Virus record (IMG/VR): IMGVR_UViG_3300046010_003885
Coordinates: 1 to 39,951 of that record
DNA: 39,951 bases
Direction: 5' to 3' (one strand)
DNA from: a virus
Shown here: in pieces, positions 21,598-28,027 of the stretch
How positions within the stretch are numbered: the first letter of the stretch is position 1
Layout: each line of letters starts with the position of its first letter
Notes under the pieces: model-generated
Seen by the model: the letters and a program-made list of their open reading frames with translations, nothing else
Database searches by the model: none
What the model was told of the DNA's origin: nothing
Made by a program: the position numbers and the translations under genes

Positions 21598-22737
21598 CTA
21601 TTTCAATAGCAGAATATCGTTTTCTTGAAGTTGGCTTGCTTCGACGTATCCTCTATTCTCAGTGAATACCTTATGACATGGAGTACATTTTATAAACTTG
21701 CCAGTCCGTTTATCTGTAATTTTCATGAGTTTTGCATTACGTCTCATCTGAGCGGACTTGGTAATTTTCTTCCACTCACCCACACCACTTTCTACATTAT
21801 ACGACCAAACCTTCCAATTTTCAACATCATCATTTTTACCTAGGTAATTATTCAAACCTTCCATAGATACTTCAATCTCACCACTCATATCACCTTTGAT
21901 ATTGATTCTAGTGTCGCCCGATAAACACAAGTTAGATGCCTTTACTGTAAGGCCCAAGTCTTTGTACATTTGAGGATTTTGGCGATTTACTTTATCGATG
22001 AACTCAAAGTATCCTTTACCAGTAATCATTTTAAGTTTCAATGCTTTCTGATATCGTTCAATTGCGTCAGGATCTCCTGCTTCTAATCTAGCAATGAACG
22101 CGTCAGTAACATTCCAACCAATATTAGCATCATCAGGTTGTTTGTTAATATAGTTAACTAATTCAAAGAAATCTGGGTGGTCAATTTCAATATAGCCAGC
22201 CCATGCTCCTCTACGTTGTGAACCTTGGCTAACGTCTCTCGACATTTGAACGTAATCTTTGAATACAGGAAGTACTCCAGAAGCACTACCTTTAATGCCC
22301 GAGATTTTAGAACCTCTAGGTCTAATACCTCCCAAGTAACTAGAAGTACCAAATCCATTCTTTGAAAGAATAGCAGCTTCTGTTTGTGAGTTATAGAATG
22401 AGAAAATAGAATCTCCTACTACTCCTCCTGAACAAGAAACAGGACAACCAAATCCAGTACCCATATTAGACAATACAGGAGTCGAAGCTGCTAACCAACC
22501 GTTCCATAATAGATTGAAGAATTTAGTTTCCCATTCAGCAGGATTACTTGTATACGAAGCAGCATGACTAGCCACTCTTGTATATACGGATTTCAAGTCT
22601 GGATGAGATGGAGTCAAGTAGCTACCTTTAAGCATCTGCCATGCAGCAGTAGTACACCAGTTAGGTAATAATCCTTGTTCTTGAAGGAGTTTACGTTCTT
22701 CACCTAATTCTTCATAAATTGATAATTCATTCACCAT
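21598..22737 (-). CDS. nrdA: NrdA N-terminal half fused to the N-terminal split intein (class Ia ribonucleotide reductase large subunit)
   Basis: A 379-residue polypeptide: about 270 residues of the ribonucleotide reductase large subunit followed by 109 residues of intein. The extein has MGTGFGCPVSCSGGVVGDSI (the first redox Cys, C225 in E. coli), GGIRPRGSKISGIKGSASGV (substrate-binding loop) and ends KASNL just before the intein Cys1. The N-terminus MVNELSIYEELGEERKLLQE lacks the ATP-cone domain of E. coli NrdA, so allosteric dATP inhibition by that domain is unlikely. The start is taken as the ATG at 22737 behind TTGAGGAAAT. The stop is intein-internal, 56 bases before the HNH start. Alone it is non-functional; it needs trans-splicing with the C-half. 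Confidence 0.92.
   Translation of the reverse strand: MVNELSIYEELGEERKLLQEQGLLPNWCTTAAWQMLKGSYLTPSHPDLKSVYTRVASHAASYTSNPAEWETKFFNLLWNGWLAASTPVLSNMGTGFGCPVSCSGGVVGDSIFSFYNSQTEAAILSKNGFGTSSYLGGIRPRGSKISGIKGSASGVLPVFKDYVQMSRDVSQGSQRRGAWAGYIEIDHPDFFELVNYINKQPDDANIGWNVTDAFIARLEAGDPDAIERYQKALKLKMITGKGYFEFIDKVNRQNPQMYKDLGLTVKASNLCLSGDTRINIKGDMSGEIEVSMEGLNNYLGKNDDVENWKVWSYNVESGVGEWKKITKSAQMRRNAKLMKITDKRTGKFIKCTPCHKVFTENRGYVEASQLQENDILLLK
21601..21927 (-). other. N-terminal split-intein segment (Int-N)
   Basis: Codes for 109 residues. Block A starts with Cys1 (CLSGDTRINIKG), the middle has WSYNVESGVGEWKKITKSA, and block B is present as FIKCTPCHKVFTENRGYVEA with the TxxH motif. It ends QENDILLLK and a stop codon. 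Size (109 plus 33) is normal for a mini-intein without an endonuclease domain. Confidence 0.9.
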
Positions 22738-22759
22738 GTAAAATTTCCTCAAGTTTTAA

Positions 22760-22788
22760 TTTATATAAATACGTTATATGTAAAGCAA
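22760..22788 (-). promoter_or_regulatory. Sigma70-like promoter for nrdA-N
   Basis: Minus strand: TTGCTT (22788-22783), 17-nt spacer, TATAAA (22765-22760), 23 bases before the nrdA-N ATG. The -10 region is inside the palindrome ATTTATATAAAT, which also serves the plus-strand late promoter. Confidence 0.45.
22764..22771 (+). promoter_or_regulatory. Late promoter (TATAAATA) for the GIY-YIG gene
   Basis: Perfect TATAAATA on the plus strand, followed by CGTTATATG, 85 bases before the ATG at 22856. It is the only plus-strand late promoter with a gene behind it in the window. Confidence 0.7.
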
Positions 22789-22794
22789 AAAGGT

Positions 22795-22849
22795 GTTAGT
22801 CACGGATTGCACTCCTACTAACTCTAAACATTCTATCAATAATCAGGAG
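22795..22849 (+). promoter_or_regulatory. Structured leader of the plus-strand GIY-YIG gene (possible pseudoknot)
   Basis: GTTAGT (22795-22800) can pair with ACTAAC (22817-22822), and CTCCT (22812-22816) in the loop can pair with the ribosome site AGGAG (22845-22849). The related gene at 26.9 kb has the same order of elements with a compensated base pair. Confidence 0.45.
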
Positions 22850-22855
22850 ACTATT

Positions 22856-23695
22856 ATGTCCAGCACAACTATATATACACCATTCACTTATTGTATCACA
22901 TTTCTCCCAACAGGGCAACGATACTATGGTGTTCGATATGCAAAAGGTTGTCATCCTTCTCAACTTTGGACGACCTACTTCACTTCATCAAAAATAATAT
23001 CCAATCTTATAGAAGAATATAGCAAAGATTCATTCACCTTTGAAGTTCGAAAAACATTTATCAATAAAGATTCTGCTCTATATTGGGAAACAAAATTCCT
23101 TACAAAAATAAATGCAGCAAACCATCCAGAATGGCTCAATGGTCATAATGGCGATCTAAAGTGGAATAATGTTGGTGGATATAAACTCACCGAAAAAACA
23201 GTATCCAATATGAGAAAACCAAAATCAGAATCTCATAAACTAAATATGAGAACACCAAAATCTAAAGAACGGAAACTTTCAGAAAGAACCAAATGTTTTG
23301 AGAAAACAGGATATTACTCTAATTTTGAAAATCCAGATATTATTCAAAAATGCAAAGATTCGTATTTTCAAAATACTGGATATACTCATAATTCAAAAAA
23401 TCCAGAAACTATTCAAAAGAGATCAGATAGTTATTTTGAAAAAACGGGATATGCTAACCCCTCAAAAAATCCAGAAGTGTTAGCACACCAATATGATTCG
23501 TATTTTCAAAATACTGGATATACTCACCCAAGCCTCAATCCAGAAGTTCAAGAAAGAAAAATCCAAACCTATAAAGACACATGCTCTAAAAGACCTCCTA
23601 TAAAATGCCCCTATTGCGATGTTTCTGGCAAAGGAGGCATAATGGGTAGATGGCACTTTGATAATTGTAAATTTAAACCCTTACCAACTGAATGA
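22856..23695 (+). CDS. GIY-YIG homing endonuclease with C-terminal DNA-binding repeats
   Basis: A 279-residue protein, the only plus-strand gene. The nuclease domain (residues about 8-95) has TYCITFLPTG, YYGVRYAKG and the metal-binding Glu78 in LYWETKFLTK. Four repeats of 23 residues follow (Phe at 148, 171, 194 and 217), each of the type F-x-x-TGY-x-x-x-S-x-NPE. It ends with a zinc-finger-like C251-x2-C254-x12-H267-x3-C271. Such repeats and zinc fingers recognise long target sites. The gene sits between nrdA and nrdB, driven by a late promoter, and its last 15 bases overlap the end of nrdB from the other strand. A GTG 21 codons upstream would extend the frame but lies in the structured leader. 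Confidence 0.8.
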   Translation: MSSTTIYTPFTYCITFLPTGQRYYGVRYAKGCHPSQLWTTYFTSSKIISNLIEEYSKDSFTFEVRKTFINKDSALYWETKFLTKINAANHPEWLNGHNGDLKWNNVGGYKLTEKTVSNMRKPKSESHKLNMRTPKSKERKLSERTKCFEKTGYYSNFENPDIIQKCKDSYFQNTGYTHNSKNPETIQKRSDSYFEKTGYANPSKNPEVLAHQYDSYFQNTGYTHPSLNPEVQERKIQTYKDTCSKRPPIKCPYCDVSGKGGIMGRWHFDNCKFKPLPTE

Positions 23696-24676
23696 TTTTT
23701 CTTTCCACGATCTCGTGTATGATGAACCTTGAGAACTGAAAAAATCGTGCAATACTCCCGTCGAATCTATGTCTTTATAGAACCAGGTTTTAATTGGGTT
23801 GTATGTAGGCTTAAAAATTGCTTTGTATCCTAAATTTTCCAAACAAATATCCAATCTTGATTCAACAAACGCTTTTAATTGTTTATCAGTAATCCCCTTA
23901 ATATTGCCCTTCTCGAATATCTTATCAATAATAATAGATTCGTGCTCGAGAATGACTCTTGCAGTTTCTTCTAGTTCTTCTTTGAGCTGTTCTCTTCCGC
24001 TGATGGTTAACTGATCATCTTCAAAGGCTTCTTTATCCAGAGTACGGTATAACCACGCGCCAGCTTGAGAATGAAGAGTTTCATCAATAGCTGAAAAGTT
24101 GATTCCAGCATTGACATTAATCAACTTATTTTTACCTACAGAGTTGAAATGTTTAAGAAAAGCAAATGAACTATACAGGATAGCACCTTCGATCATAGAA
24201 AACACACCGACCGATTTAAGTACATTGTATACGGTATCTTTCTTAGTGGTTCTTTTAGCAATCCAGTTCATTCTGTTAGCTAATACTTTATCTTCTTTGT
24301 ATGAGTTATAGAATTCTTCCGTATCCAATCCCAACACTTCATTAATCTTATTATAGAATGGAGCATGAACTCCCAACTCCATAAAAGAGAATGTAGAAGC
24401 CATACGTTGGATGTCTGGTCTCGGAAACACTTTACTTACATAGTTTTGCCAATAATCATTACCAACATTGAGTTCGTATAATGTGAATAATTTTAGGGTA
24501 GATATTACACCATGGTATTCTGCTTCAGTGCAATTGGTTTTGAGATCGTGTAGATCCTTTTCTACATCAATTTCATCAGGAAACCAAATGATAGATGCCT
24601 GTTGTTCAGCAAATTCTATAGCTGTAGGGTAATCAACAATGTATTCCGATTTAGGAGTTAGTAGTCTAATGCTCAT
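23681..24676 (-). CDS. nrdB: Ribonucleotide reductase small subunit (NrdB)
   Basis: A 331-residue di-iron protein that makes the tyrosyl radical for NrdA. Metal-binding residues are in FSFMELGVHAPFY (Glu and His, with the radical Tyr four residues after His), SMIEGAILYSSFAFL and AIDETLHSQAGAW. The C-terminal tail is the presumed NrdA-docking peptide (RSWKEKSFSW). In the first helix, Glu and His are separated by three residues, not two as in E. coli. It is complete and separate from nrdA by a 1-kb mobile gene; the normal nrdA-nrdB order is otherwise kept. AAGGTGAC lies just before the ATG. Confidence 0.93.
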   Translation of the reverse strand: MSIRLLTPKSEYIVDYPTAIEFAEQQASIIWFPDEIDVEKDLHDLKTNCTEAEYHGVISTLKLFTLYELNVGNDYWQNYVSKVFPRPDIQRMASTFSFMELGVHAPFYNKINEVLGLDTEEFYNSYKEDKVLANRMNWIAKRTTKKDTVYNVLKSVGVFSMIEGAILYSSFAFLKHFNSVGKNKLINVNAGINFSAIDETLHSQAGAWLYRTLDKEAFEDDQLTISGREQLKEELEETARVILEHESIIIDKIFEKGNIKGITDKQLKAFVESRLDICLENLGYKAIFKPTYNPIKTWFYKDIDSTGVLHDFFSSQGSSYTRSWKEKSFSW

Positions 24677-24707
24677 ACGTCACCTTTTGTTATTGTCATA
24701 AAATTCC

Positions 24708-24785
24708 TTATAATATAATTGTAAATAAAATTACCAATGTGATTACCAAAGGTATTACTAGATAGTCTAATATTGGATTATTCAT
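24708..24785 (-). CDS. Small membrane peptide
   Basis: A 25-residue hydrophobic peptide (MNNPILDYLVIPLVITLVIL then FTIIL) with a strong GGAGGCAA site. The start overlaps the stop of the primase zinc-ribbon gene (ATGA). Single membrane helix; function unknown. Confidence 0.5.
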   Translation of the reverse strand: MNNPILDYLVIPLVITLVILFTIIL

Positions 24786-25093
24786 TTGCCTCCAAATATT
24801 TCTAAATTGATAGTGTCATCTCCTGCCTTATAATTATCCAACTGATATTCCTGAAACATCACAGAATCCATATCCTGGATGAATTCTTGAATTGATTTTG
24901 AAATTCCACAATTGAAACACTTATAAAGCAATTTATAGTGCTTGTGGTATATATTCCCTCGTGCTTTCTTTGGATCTTTCAAAGAGTCTCCACAATAAAC
25001 ACAACTAAATCTCCAAGCATTCTCATTCACGACCTTGAAGTTTCTCAACTGAGAAGAAATTTTCAAAATGTACTTCTTATCAACACACATCAT
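24782..25093 (-). CDS. Stand-alone primase-type zinc-ribbon protein
   Basis: A 103-residue protein that matches only the N-terminal zinc-binding domain of phage DNA primases: WRFSCVYCGDSLKDPKKARG, a strand, then LLYKCFNCGISKSIQEFI and DSVMFQEYQL. Two Cys-x-x-Cys pairs bind zinc. A full phage primase would continue with a TOPRIM catalytic domain, but here the gene stops and a membrane peptide follows. It may be a leftover of a split primase or an independent DNA-recognition subunit. Start at the ATG at 25093 behind GGGGACA. Confidence 0.65.
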   Translation of the reverse strand: MMCVDKKYILKISSQLRNFKVVNENAWRFSCVYCGDSLKDPKKARGNIYHKHYKLLYKCFNCGISKSIQEFIQDMDSVMFQEYQLDNYKAGDDTINLEIFGGK

Positions 25094-25378
25094 AATATGT
25101 CCCCAAATGAACTATTATAAAGAAGTATACAGGAAGGCTTAGGATTGTTCAACATTATTATGAATAACGCGATTTAGTGTTTTACCCTCTTTAGAATCAA
25201 AGAGTTATACGTGATATTTTAGTGTTTTTGATGAATTCGAGCAATAATGCCGATTAATGGTAATAAACTAGTGTTTACTAGAAAGTACTTTATAATTCAG
25301 GAGTTACGTAAACTATAAAGTACTTTGATTTGAATGTTGTATAAAGTTGACTTTGGTGGTATTATAGTACTAATGGCT
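25094..25378. other. Intergenic region with several inverted repeats
   Basis: This 285-base stretch has no gene. It holds a perfect 13-bp inverted repeat AAAGTACTTTATA / TATAAAGTACTTT (25282-25326, 19-nt loop), a CTAGT/ACTAG hairpin (25268-25281), a CTCTTT/AAAGAG hairpin (25187-25204) and three copies of TAGTGTTT spaced by 45-49 bases (25175, 25220, 25269). A TATAAT box on the minus strand at about 25115-25120 could serve the zinc-ribbon gene. It may be an RNA leader, a replication start or a transcription boundary. Confidence 0.5.
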
Positions 25379-25816
25379 TTATTTGAATAGCTTTAGGACA
25401 TCAGAGTGATCAATAAGGTATCCAATTACTATACTACCTCCAACTACTAACCACTTCCAAGTTTCTAAGGCAGAAATTCTGTTAGAAATATCTTCTCTGT
25501 ACTCATCCGATTTATCTTCATGTTCTTTAAGTTTAGATTCAATACGGGATTCCATATCATCTAACTTATCCACAATCTCTTTAGTAGTTTCTTCCATTTT
25601 CTTGTATAGGTCCTTGACATCAGTTGTAGTTTCTTTATTATTATTCTCGAGATTGTTTAGTCTGTTGTCGTGTACTATTAATAATCTTGATACTTCTGAA
25701 GATGCTTTAGCAATTTCTGCAACTGTATTATCTATCTTGTAAACTACATTCTGCAGAACAGCTACTTCAGTTACAAGTTTATTAAGGTCATTACATGGTG
25801 AATTATGGTCACTCAT
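25379..25816 (-). CDS. Coiled-coil protein with C-terminal membrane segment
   Basis: A 145-residue protein with a long helical, charged region (LYKKMEETTKEIVDKLDDME then SRIESKLKEHEDKSDEYRED) and a single hydrophobic segment WKWLVVGGSIVIGYLI near the end. This is the layout of XhlA-like hemolysin/holin-associated phage proteins. It lies next to the spanin genes, overlapping the inner spanin by eight bases, so a role in lysis or its timing is plausible but unproven. Confidence 0.6.
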   Translation of the reverse strand: MSDHNSPCNDLNKLVTEVAVLQNVVYKIDNTVAEIAKASSEVSRLLIVHDNRLNNLENNNKETTTDVKDLYKKMEETTKEIVDKLDDMESRIESKLKEHEDKSDEYREDISNRISALETWKWLVVGGSIVIGYLIDHSDVLKLFK

Positions 25817-26390
25817 TGTTCAAATCCTTTTGTTTTCTAATCCAATCTTGGAGCGATTTAAGTTGTTCTACTACTTGATAGTATGTACCGTAGTTTCCAC
25901 TGACGGATTCAACAAGGGTAGAGAGTTTAACATCGGAGGGTCCTTCATGAGAAGTTCTGGAGGATTCGGGAACTTTGTTTTCTGCGGCAGCGTTGAGCAA
26001 CTCGATAGCACCAGTATTGATACTACACTTAGCATCAGATTCTTTGGTAATATATTCAGGAACTTTCTTAATAATAACATGAGTTTTGCCTTCTACTATT
26101 TTGACTTTTTCTATATATTCAGTAACAACCTTTGTTGTCACTTCAGCAGTTTTGGTTTCTAGTTGTGCAATCTGGATTTGCATATCTTTAACTTTTACTT
26201 GCCAGTTTGCTTCGTTTACCGAAACTCCTATAGCAAATGAATTCAGGCATAGTAACATGCCTAACCCAGAATACAGAGCCATCTTGTAATGAGCAGGAAT
26301 TGGTATCAATACACCTAGAACAAGTCCTAAGAATGAGATGCCACTAAGAAGGTAGGTTAACCACTCAGGAATTAGATTCAGTAGAAACAT
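25809..26390 (-). CDS. Inner-membrane spanin (Rz-like)
   Basis: A 193-residue protein with two N-terminal membrane segments (WLTYLLSGISFLGLVLGVLI and KMALYSGLGMLLCLNSFAIG) followed by a long periplasmic coiled coil (MQIQIAQLETKTAEVTTKVV and onward) and the typical spanin ending GAIELLNAAAENKVP, then NYGTYYQVVEQLKSLQDWIR. Together with the outer spanin nested in its reading frame it bridges inner and outer membranes in the last lysis step. Classic Rz has one membrane helix; here there are two. Confidence 0.8.
   Translation of the reverse strand: MFLLNLIPEWLTYLLSGISFLGLVLGVLIPIPAHYKMALYSGLGMLLCLNSFAIGVSVNEANWQVKVKDMQIQIAQLETKTAEVTTKVVTEYIEKVKIVEGKTHVIIKKVPEYITKESDAKCSINTGAIELLNAAAENKVPESSRTSHEGPSDVKLSTLVESVSGNYGTYYQVVEQLKSLQDWIRKQKDLNNE
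25871..26080 (-). CDS. Outer-membrane spanin lipoprotein nested in the inner-spanin gene (Rz1-like)
   Basis: A 69-residue lipoprotein in a different frame wholly inside the inner-spanin gene. The signal segment LSVVSILVLSSC ends in a lipobox (L-S-S-C); the mature part is rich in Pro and Leu (PNPPELLMKDPPMLNSLPLL), the hallmark of Rz1-type spanins. Nesting of Rz1 in Rz is well known in lambdoid phages. An alternative start is the Met 15 codons later. Confidence 0.78.
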   Translation of the reverse strand: MLLLRKFLNILPKNLMLSVVSILVLSSCSTLPQKTKFPNPPELLMKDPPMLNSLPLLNPSVETTVHTIK

Positions 26391-26874
26391 TGACTTTTCT
26401 CTTAATGACTTTCTTTTGGCCTAATTTGAATTCGGGATTAGCAACACCTGAAGTATTATTAGCAGGAAGTACTCCACCTTCTTCATCGAGGAATTTATTA
26501 ACGAGTATTTCTTCCTCGACCAATATGATATTCTTTTGGTCGATGGTTTCAAGTAATGTAGTAAATCTTGATTCTAAATTTGAATCGTCATTATGTTGGT
26601 ATGATTCTTTGATTAGAAAATAAGCAGCAATAAGGTTCTTGGTGTATTTGTCTCCACCAGGTAACTTATTGAGTAATCTTTTAAGATTGAATACTAGACG
26701 TTGAAGATACGTGTAAGCATCCTTTTCTTCTGGAGTAGTAAGTTGGTTTTGCTTTTTGAGGATTTTACCATCAGCATCTATAATACCCAGTTTGTATGCT
26801 TCAGATTTATCAAATGGAGTTACTAACATTGAAAGTATTCTCCACGCTATAAGATTATCGACTATACGTTTCAT
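26365..26874 (-). CDS. Conserved T4-like phage protein
   Basis: A 169-residue soluble protein: MKRIVDNLIAWRILSMLVTP, FDKSEAYKLGIIDADGKILK, DAYTYLQRLVFNLKRLLNKL and PGGDKYTKNLIAAYFLIKES. I know this pattern from T4-like phage genomes next to virion genes, without a proven role. The C-terminus is Lys-rich. Two overlapping late promoters lie 42 bases upstream, inside the end of the GIY-YIG gene, so it is expressed late. It overlaps the inner-spanin gene by 26 bases. Confidence 0.65.
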   Translation of the reverse strand: MKRIVDNLIAWRILSMLVTPFDKSEAYKLGIIDADGKILKKQNQLTTPEEKDAYTYLQRLVFNLKRLLNKLPGGDKYTKNLIAAYFLIKESYQHNDDSNLESRFTTLLETIDQKNIILVEEEILVNKFLDEEGGVLPANNTSGVANPEFKLGQKKVIKRKVNVSTESNS

Positions 26875-26875
26875 G

Positions 26876-27571
26876 CTATTCCTCTATACATTGATTGATA
26901 TGCAAATCGTAATAATATTTATATTTATATTTCTTATTACAAATTGGACAAAATAAATATGGTTTATTTTTCTTAGTTTCTTTTATTTTTTCAATAACCC
27001 AGTCTATTTGACTTGGGTTCGTCACACCATACTTTTCGTGTATAGTTTTTTTTCCATTAGAAATTCTTAATGACGTATGCTCTTCAGATTGCTTTCCGTA
27101 TACAAAACCAGACATTCCTTTATTCCAAGGGACTCTACCTTGAGCCGCTAATGATATATTTTTACGATGATTGTCTGATTTTACTTTACCGCTTAATGCA
27201 ATTGATATATTTTCATTCCACTCATCATCGTGAACACGACCTATATTTTTAAACTTAGTTCCACCATTATGCTTATTTATCCACATATCATTAGCGGCAG
27301 CATCAAATTTAGTCAGTATTTTAGTTTCCCACGCTAGTGTTTGCTCTACAGTAGTAAAGACTTTTCTTATTTGATAATCAAAAGAATCGATACCGTATTC
27401 ACTTATTAATTTGTGTATTTCTTTGGATGATGTGAAATACGTATTCCACAGTTGAGATGGATTTGCTATTTTATTTGTACTATTTGCATAACTGGATCCA
27501 TAATACAATTGTCCTGTTACTTTGAATTTTAAAATATATGTATACGGTATATAAATACTTTTGCTGATCAT
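26876..27571 (-). CDS. GIY-YIG homing endonuclease with NUMOD-like motifs
   Basis: A 231-residue protein. The nuclease domain has YTYILKFKVTGQLYYGSSYA and LAWETKILTK (catalytic Glu), close to the plus-strand GIY-YIG protein at 22.9 kb. Then come NUMOD3-like segments (SGKVKSDNHRKNISLAAQGR, PWNKGMSG), one repeat of the EKYGVTNPSQ type and a terminal zinc finger CPIC-x12-H-x3-C. It lies between two virion-linked genes. The ATG at 27571 is chosen from similarity to the other gene; an upstream in-frame ATG at 27646 would add 25 residues. Confidence 0.8.
   Translation of the reverse strand: MISKSIYIPYTYILKFKVTGQLYYGSSYANSTNKIANPSQLWNTYFTSSKEIHKLISEYGIDSFDYQIRKVFTTVEQTLAWETKILTKFDAAANDMWINKHNGGTKFKNIGRVHDDEWNENISIALSGKVKSDNHRKNISLAAQGRVPWNKGMSGFVYGKQSEEHTSLRISNGKKTIHEKYGVTNPSQIDWVIEKIKETKKNKPYLFCPICNKKYKYKYYYDLHINQCIEE
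26916..26929 (-). promoter_or_regulatory. Tandem late promoter for the 26365-26874 gene
   Basis: Minus strand TATAAATATAAATA gives two overlapping matches to TATAAATA, 42 bases before the ATG at 26874, within the last codons of the GIY-YIG gene. Confidence 0.6.
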
Positions 27572-27577
27572 TAGATT

Positions 27578-27637
27578 ACTCCTTGTATTTTTGTTAGTAT
27601 GGTTAGAGTTACTGGGATGTAGGAGTCCGCGAGTAAC
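27578..27637 (-). promoter_or_regulatory. Structured leader of the minus-strand GIY-YIG gene (possible pseudoknot)
   Basis: Minus strand: GTTACT (27637-27632) pairs with AGTAAC (27613-27608), and ACTCCT (27626-27621) in the loop can pair with the ribosome site AGGAGT (27583-27578). The element order and sequence mirror the leader at 22795-22849. Confidence 0.45.
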
Positions 27638-27678
27638 TTTTTTCATTTATTAAATTTCCTTGTTGGAGTTCTTCTTTA

Positions 27679-28026
27679 TTATAGTTTCCGAAGGACAGAT
27701 ATTATAGTTGGATCCAGACGACCTAAGTCTTGTTCTGGTATTCTGTTAAGATACAATAAGAATGGCAATAACATATCACCATAACTTTCATCTATTTTAA
27801 AAAGTAACATTTTGGTAGCATTATCACCAAATACATTGTAGAGAACAATTATATGATTCAGAATCAATTGTTCTCTCAGTGTATCTTGTTCCACGTACCG
27901 CTTGAATAATTTATTTATATAATCGAATCTACATAGGTCCGATTCGAATTCTCTAATGGAAAAGCACTGAGGGTTTTCATAGCAATTCATTGCAAATTGT
28001 ATAAAATTCTCAGTGCTTAATTTCAT
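27679..28026 (-). CDS. Conserved phage protein (DUF7207-like)
   Basis: A 115-residue helical protein: ENFIQFAMNCYENPQCFSIR, EFESDLCRFDYINKLFKRYV, LREQLILNHIIVLYNVFGDN, MLLFKIDE. This ordered set of helices is a family common in T4-like and other phages, usually near virion genes. Function unknown. Expressed with the downstream structural-type genes. Confidence 0.65.
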   Translation of the reverse strand: MKLSTENFIQFAMNCYENPQCFSIREFESDLCRFDYINKLFKRYVEQDTLREQLILNHIIVLYNVFGDNATKMLLFKIDESYGDMLLPFLLYLNRIPEQDLGRLDPTIISVLRKL

Positions 28027-28027
28027 C

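Noticed and set aside
21598-22737. nrdA-N as a pseudogene or frameshifted gene
   Set aside because: The break is explained by complete split-intein ends on both halves and a separate start with ribosome site on the C-half, so it is a functional arrangement and not decay.
23681-24676. Intein or intron inside nrdB
   Set aside because: The NrdB reading frame is continuous with all metal ligands and normal length.
25350-25375. Plus-strand promoter TTGACT with a nearby TATTAT
   Set aside because: The spacing between boxes is about 7 bases, far too short, and no plus-strand gene follows.
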